DNA of 64,000 nt, taken from contig NC_013158.1 of assembly GCF_000023945.1 (NCBI RefSeq), positions 2,046,001 through 2,110,000 of the forward strand. Reading direction: 5' to 3'. The translations under genes were made by a program, and so were the position numbers. This stretch comes from Halorhabdus utahensis DSM 12940. GTDB lineage: Archaea; Halobacteriota; Halobacteria; Halobacteriales; Haloarculaceae. Positions 63,034 through 64,000 of this stretch are shown in pieces. The stretch's first letter is position 1. Every line of letters begins with the position of its first letter. A model generated the notes under the pieces. The model did no database searches. It was given only the letters and a program-made list of their open reading frames with translations, and had not been told where the DNA came from.

Positions 63034-64000
63034 ATGAGCGGGAATGATGCGCCCGTAGTGAGTGGGGACGCCATCCACACGCTGTTAGTCGACGATAGCG
63101 ACCGATGGGCCTCGGTCGCTGCGAAGCGAATCGAACGCGAGACAGACGCGGTCAGTGTCTCGGTCGCGAACGATGCCAACGAGGCGCTCGTACATCTCGC
63201 GGAGGCCGACCGAGTCGACTGTCTGCTCGTGGACTACATGATGCCGGGCATCACCGGCCTGGAGTTGCTCGAACGCGTTCGCGAGGATCGTCCCGATATT
63301 CCGTTCATCCTCATCACCAGCGAGGGAAACGAGGACGTGGCTGCCCGGGCGATCGACGCCGGTGTGACCGATTACGTCGTCAAAGAGCCGGCAACCGATC
63401 AAACCCCACTCCTCGCCGAGAAAATCGAGTCAGTTGTGCGCCAGCATCGCTTACAATGCCAACTTGAAGAAAGCGAACGGCGCTATCGATCCGTCGTCGA
63501 GGAGAGCCGTGACGCGATCTGTCTGCTCGAAGACGGTCGCGTGCAGTTTTGTAACGAGCACTTTGCCGAACTCACGGGTAGCGACTGTGCGTCCTGGATC
63601 GGCGAGGAGCTCGTCGAAGACGCAATTCACCCGGACGACCGGACCGCAGTGCGTGAGGCATTCGCGAACTGGGACGACGGGAGCGCCGAGCCGGAACTGC
63701 AAGAAGCGCGCCTTCGTCGTTCCGACGGATCGGTTCGGGCCTGTGAGTTCACTGGCCGGCGGATCACCGACGAGGGTGAGCCGACACTGCTCGTCTCGAT
63801 CCGGGACGTCAGCGAGCGACGACGCCACGAGCGTGAGCTACAGTGGGAGCGAGACCTCAATCGAACGGTCCAGGAAGCGCTGGTCGAATCGCGGACGCGA
63901 GACACATTGGAAGAAGACGTCGTTACCCATTTACACGAGTACGGGTATCCGGTCGCGTGGGTTGCCGAACGGGGGGCCGGTGGACTGTCCCCGCGAGCCG
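63034..64000 (+). CDS. Response regulator receiver/PAS protein, 3' end outside the window
   Basis: ATG gives MSGNDAPVVSGDAIHTLLVDDSDRW; the receiver domain has the acidic pocket (LVDD), phosphoacceptor in LLVDYMMPG, the Ser/Thr ITSEGN and Lys in YVVKEP. A PAS domain follows (SVVEESRDAICLLEDGRVQFCNEHFAELTG) and the start of a further domain (RDLNRTVQEALVESRTRDTLEEDVVTHL), as in haloarchaeal Bat-like sensor-regulators that end in an HTH_10 helix-turn-helix. The stop is not in the window. Divergent from the PAS histidine kinase. Confidence 0.85.
   Translation, partial: MSGNDAPVVSGDAIHTLLVDDSDRWASVAAKRIERETDAVSVSVANDANEALVHLAEADRVDCLLVDYMMPGITGLELLERVREDRPDIPFILITSEGNEDVAARAIDAGVTDYVVKEPATDQTPLLAEKIESVVRQHRLQCQLEESERRYRSVVEESRDAICLLEDGRVQFCNEHFAELTGSDCASWIGEELVEDAIHPDDRTAVREAFANWDDGSAEPELQEARLRRSDGSVRACEFTGRRITDEGEPTLLVSIRDVSERRRHERELQWERDLNRTVQEALVESRTRDTLEEDVVTHLHEYGYPVAWVAERGAGGLSPRA

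Noticed and set aside
62855..63037. Short open frame before the response-regulator gene
   Set aside because: Overlaps the regulator start, has low-complexity Ala/Gly ending and no family resemblance.

Overview
This is a haloarchaeal chromosome segment. The proteins are strongly acidic, the coding DNA is mostly GC-rich, starts are often ATG or GTG close behind AT-rich TATA-like boxes with little Shine-Dalgarno signal, and the core genes are typical of Halobacteria: mevalonate kinase, isopentenyl phosphate kinase, archaeal RNase J, a GGPP synthase, a discriminating-type GltX, a BCCT transporter, a DCC-family protein and a DUF5518-like protein. I do not assign a genus; a member of the Haloarculaceae would fit.

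Layout. 1-2.6 kb: start of a gene resembling the Nmad3 family, then a riboflavin operon on the minus strand (ribE-ribBA-ribH). 2.9-15.9 kb: an accessory block dominated by a giant secreted, Ca-binding-repeat protein of polymorphic-toxin architecture, followed by a series of start-less or frameshifted C-terminal toxin cassettes, each with a probable immunity gene. 15.8-17.0 kb: a two-winged-helix regulator with a palindromic operator on its TATA box, overlapping a truncated nucleotidyltransferase (AbiE-like toxin-antitoxin remnant). 17.2-25.1 kb: core genes (aldo/keto reductase, DCC protein, small membrane proteins, mvk-ipk-membrane protein-rnj-idsA, the isoprenoid/RNase J neighbourhood). 25.1-39.8 kb: an island flanked by a perfect 73-bp direct repeat of the 3' end of idsA. 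It carries a HEAT/pseudokinase protein, a 1052-residue tubulin-like coiled-coil protein, a membrane GTPase, a single-pass surface protein, a second membrane-anchored pseudokinase, a broken IS5-type insertion sequence, and a beta-propeller (PQQ-like) pseudokinase. 39.8-53.7 kb: more accessory genes (UspA, coiled-coil proteins including a headless zinc-hook protein, a pentapeptide-repeat/K+-channel fusion, a TraB-like membrane protein, a tRNA-like sequence, GerW-like, ATP-grasp, beta-helix, winged helix with twin Cys domains, two RHH proteins). 53.8-64 kb: gltX, an unrecognised three-gene accessory operon, msrA, a thioredoxin reductase, a BCCT transporter, a PAS histidine kinase and a response-regulator/PAS protein cut by the window end.

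How it works together. Two candidate new systems stand out. The first is the 2.9-15.5 kb toxin locus: one complete exported carrier with spare C-terminal toxin/immunity modules that share recombination-ready homology with it, the logic of bacterial CDI/Rhs orphan modules but on an archaeal Ca-repeat carrier. The second is the 25.1-39.8 kb island: three related degenerate kinases share a PRPW...H-x-x-L-S-P signature and lack the catalytic Lys and Asp, and they are co-located with a tubulin-like NTPase and a TRAFAC-type membrane GTPase. This looks like a signalling/cytoskeletal conflict or membrane-remodelling system moved as a unit. Functions of both are inference from architecture and context.
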